This document shows, in pieces, positions 4,083-6,196 of a stretch of DNA of 6,196 bases (its first letter is position 1; each line of letters starts with the position of its first letter). A program made the translations under genes and the position numbers. This DNA comes from an uncultured Lachnospira sp. (GTDB lineage Bacteria; Bacillota; Clostridia; Lachnospirales; Lachnospiraceae), in contig CAAHEK010000176.1 of assembly GCA_900772425.1 (NCBI GenBank), positions 1-6,196 of the forward strand, in the 5' to 3' direction. The notes under the pieces were generated by a model, which saw only the letters and a program-made list of their open reading frames with translations, was not told the origin of the DNA and did no database searches.

Positions 4083-5990
4083 ATGAGGATTACAGATTTA
4101 ATTGATAAGAGAAGTATTAATCTTAATGCATCACCTAAAAATAAAAGCGAAGCACTTGATGAAGCTGTTGAACTGATGGCTGCGAGTGATAAGATTAACG
4201 ATAAAGAAGCATATAGAAAACAGGTGTATGAAAGAGAGGAAGAAAGTACAACCGGAGTAGGCGAGGGAATAGCAATTCCTCATGGCAAATGTGATGCTGT
4301 TAATGCACCGGGGCTTGCAGCTATGGTTATAAAGGACGGCGTAGATTTTGATTCTCTTGACGGAGAGCCGGTAGATCTGCTTTTCCTGATTGCAGCACCT
4401 AATACAAAGGATAATGTCCATATGGATGTTTTAAGCAAATTATCAGTACTTATGATGAATGAAGAATTTGTAAGCAGGCTTAAGGCTGCTAAGGATGTAG
4501 ATGAGTTTATCAGTATTATTGATAGTGCTGATGAGGAAGAAAAAAGCATAGATGAAAGACTTGAAGATACTTCCCAATCTGAGGATATCAGTATTCTTGC
4601 TGTAACATCTTGTCCAACCGGAATTGCACATACATATATGGCAGCAGAAGGACTTGAAAAGGCAGCAAAAAAAGCCGGATGCCAGATTAAGATAGAGACA
4701 AGAGGCTCTGCCGGTGCCAAGAATGTTCTTACAGAAAAGGATATTGAAAATGCAAAATGTATTATAGTTGCAGCTGATGCAAAGGTTCCTATGGAAAGAT
4801 TTGATGGCAAGAAGGTTATAGAATGTCAGGTTTCAGATGGAATTAACAAGGCAGATGAATTGATTAGCAAAGCACTCAGCGGAAATGTAAATATATATAA
4901 GGCTGGTAAAGAGAAATCGGATAATAAAGAATTGTCAGAAAAGAATGGCAAAGGTGTTGGACACAAGATTTATACACAGCTTATGAATGGTGTTTCACAT
5001 ATGCTTCCATTCGTAGTTGGAGGCGGTATTCTTATAGCAATAGCATTTCTTATTGATGGAATTAATGTTGATATGGCTTCGCTGTCTGAAGCAGAGAGAG
5101 CTAATTTTGGTACAATTACACCGGCTGCGGCATTATTTAAGTCAATAGGCGGGGCGGCATTTGGATTTATGTTACCGGTGCTTGCAGGATTCATAGCAAT
5201 GGCAATAGGTGACAGACCTGCACTTGCACTTGGCTTTGTGGGTGGATATATAGCTGCAAATGGTAAGTCGGGATTCCTTGGTGCCCTTGTTGCAGGCTTC
5301 TTTGCAGGATACCTTATAGTAGGTTTAAGAAAGTTATGCGAAAAGCTTCCTGAAGCTTTGGAAAAGATAGCACCGGTACTTATATATCCGGTTGTCGGAA
5401 TACTGGTAGTCGGCTTATGTATGACATTTATAGTTGAACCTGTAATGGGTGGAATCAATACAGGACTTAACAACTTCCTTAGTGGAATGGGAAGTACCAG
5501 CAAGGTATTGCTTGGTTTCGTTCTTGCGGCAATGATGGCAATTGATATGGGTGGTCCGTTTAATAAGGCAGCATATGTTTTTGGAACTGCGTCTATTGCA
5601 GCCGGTAATTATGATATTATGGCAGCGGTAATGATAGGTGGAATGGTTCCTCCATGTGCGATAGCTTTAGCAACATTATTATTTAAGAATAAATTTACAA
5701 AAGAAGAAAGACAGGCAGGGCCAACGAACTTTGTAATGGGACTCGCATTTATTACAGAGGGAGCAATACCTTACGCAGCAGCGGATCCTTTACATGTAAT
5801 TCCTTCATGTATAATAGGTTCAGGAATTGCAGGAGCAATAAGTATGTTCTTTAAATGTACACTTATGGCACCTCATGGTGGAATATTTGTATTCCCTGTT
5901 GTAGGCAATGCAATATACTATGTTCTGGCATTGGTTGCAGGTACAATAGTATCAACTATTCTTCTTGGTATATTAAAGAAAAATAAATAA
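4083..5990 (+). CDS. fruA: PTS fructose transporter, single-chain EIIABC
   Basis: This membrane permease imports fructose and phosphorylates it to fructose 1-phosphate, taking phosphate from HPr. It is 635 residues from ATG 4083, typical for Firmicute FruA with domain order A-B-C. EIIA (about 1-145) has the phosphate-accepting His67 in GIAIPHGK. After an acidic linker, EIIB (about 168-265) has the active Cys177 in TSCPTGIAHT. A charged linker (265-294) leads to EIIC (about 295-630), which opens with YTQLMNGVSHMLPF and carries IGDRPALALGFVGGYIA, AIDMGGPFNKAAYVF and TEGAIPYAAADP (558-569), all characteristic of the fructose/mannitol-branch EIIC with several membrane helices. All three catalytic modules look intact and there is no frameshift. 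EIIABC of the mannose-analogue 2-O-alpha-mannosyl-glycerate group is similar, but the fruK partner supports fructose. HPr follows 52 bases downstream, so phosphate donor and acceptor are encoded together. Confidence 0.95.
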   Translation: MRITDLIDKRSINLNASPKNKSEALDEAVELMAASDKINDKEAYRKQVYEREEESTTGVGEGIAIPHGKCDAVNAPGLAAMVIKDGVDFDSLDGEPVDLLFLIAAPNTKDNVHMDVLSKLSVLMMNEEFVSRLKAAKDVDEFISIIDSADEEEKSIDERLEDTSQSEDISILAVTSCPTGIAHTYMAAEGLEKAAKKAGCQIKIETRGSAGAKNVLTEKDIENAKCIIVAADAKVPMERFDGKKVIECQVSDGINKADELISKALSGNVNIYKAGKEKSDNKELSEKNGKGVGHKIYTQLMNGVSHMLPFVVGGGILIAIAFLIDGINVDMASLSEAERANFGTITPAAALFKSIGGAAFGFMLPVLAGFIAMAIGDRPALALGFVGGYIAANGKSGFLGALVAGFFAGYLIVGLRKLCEKLPEALEKIAPVLIYPVVGILVVGLCMTFIVEPVMGGINTGLNNFLSGMGSTSKVLLGFVLAAMMAIDMGGPFNKAAYVFGTASIAAGNYDIMAAVMIGGMVPPCAIALATLLFKNKFTKEERQAGPTNFVMGLAFITEGAIPYAAADPLHVIPSCIIGSGIAGAISMFFKCTLMAPHGGIFVFPVVGNAIYYVLALVAGTIVSTILLGILKKNK

Positions 5991-6042
5991 GCAAATAAAT
6001 ATAAACAAAAATGTTAAAGTTTAAGAAAGGCGGTATAAAGAT

Positions 6043-6196
6043 ATGAGAGAATTTAATTATATAATAACAGATCCAGAGGGAATACATGCACGTCCAGCAG
6101 GCGAACTTGTTAAGGCAGCAAAAGAATTTGAAAGCAGGATTACTCTTACAAAGGACGGAAAATCAGGTGACTGTAAGAAGATATTCGGAATTATGG
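6043..6196 (+). CDS. HPr-family phosphocarrier protein, N-terminal part (cut by window end)
   Basis: Fifty-one codons of an HPr-like protein are visible; a full HPr has about 85-90. HPr carries phosphate from enzyme I to the EIIA domains of PTS permeases. The active-site block GIHARPAG puts the phosphorylated His exactly at residue 15, followed by Arg17. An ungapped alignment with Bacillus HPr runs from His15 to Met51, where K-S46-I-M-G-V-M is replaced by K-K46-I-F-G-I-M. The regulatory Ser46, target of HPr kinase/phosphorylase, is thus Lys (codon 6178-6180) and Met48 is Phe. AAAGGCGG (6026-6033) lies 9 bases before the ATG, a good ribosome site. Only 52 bases separate it from fruA, with no terminator, so it is probably part of the fru operon. 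Whether it ends as a stand-alone HPr or continues into a fusion cannot be seen. Confidence 0.92.
   Translation, partial: MREFNYIITDPEGIHARPAGELVKAAKEFESRITLTKDGKSGDCKKIFGIM

Noticed and set aside
4280..4810. Minus-strand open frame (176 codons) opposite the EIIA/EIIB part of fruA
   Set aside because: The plus-strand frame carries His67 and Cys177 motifs; the reverse reading is Ser/Ala-rich with no recognisable domain.
4970..5503. Long open frame on the minus strand (177 codons) inside fruA
   Set aside because: It lies wholly opposite the conserved EIIC domain, has low-complexity Pro/Ser/Ile-rich translation and no family motif. It is a shadow of the real gene.

Overview
The window looks like chromosomal DNA from a low-GC Firmicute, most likely a clostridium of the Lachnospiraceae type. 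This is inferred from the AT-rich codon use (many ATA Ile and AGA Arg codons), AGGAGG-like ribosome sites, short AT-rich intergenic regions, the clostridial flavour of the ABC exporter linker, and the fruK-fruA(EIIABC)-HPr gene order. All genes lie on the + strand. I see no phage, insertion sequence, CRISPR, tRNA or rRNA. The species cannot be fixed from the sequence alone.

Region 1 (1-2719) is a drug-exporter-type locus. It holds the 3' end of one ABC exporter half-transporter (1-300), a complete second half-transporter (300-2165) that starts inside the first gene's stop codon, and a MarR-family regulator (2276-2719). The two ABC proteins have complementary defects. The first has Asp in place of the catalytic Glu and Gln in place of the switch His. 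The second has intact catalytic residues but an LSQGQ signature. This is the pattern of a heterodimeric exporter with one degenerate ATP site (TM287/288, LmrCD, BmrCD type). The 98-base gap before marR contains five 14-bp tandem repeat units. A clear rho-independent terminator (2744-2778) ends this unit.

Region 2 (2720-3036) is the 317-base control region of the next operon. After the terminator it shows A-tracts repeated about every 10 bp, a perfect short palindrome (2918-2932), and a candidate promoter whose -10 lies inside a 17-bp near-palindrome (2986-3002).

Region 3 (3037-6196) is a fructose PTS operon: 1-phosphofructokinase (fruK), a single-chain fructose EIIABC permease (fruA), and the start of an HPr gene cut by the window edge. 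Together these import fructose as fructose 1-phosphate and convert it to fructose 1,6-bisphosphate, with the local HPr as a plausible phosphate donor to the EIIA domain. No fruR regulator gene precedes fruK. The HPr has the catalytic His15 but Lys where Gram-positive HPr normally carries the regulatory Ser46.

The main genes are ordinary families. The points worth a second look are the repeat array before marR, the fru control region, and the Ser46-less HPr. I found no evidence of a wholly new system.
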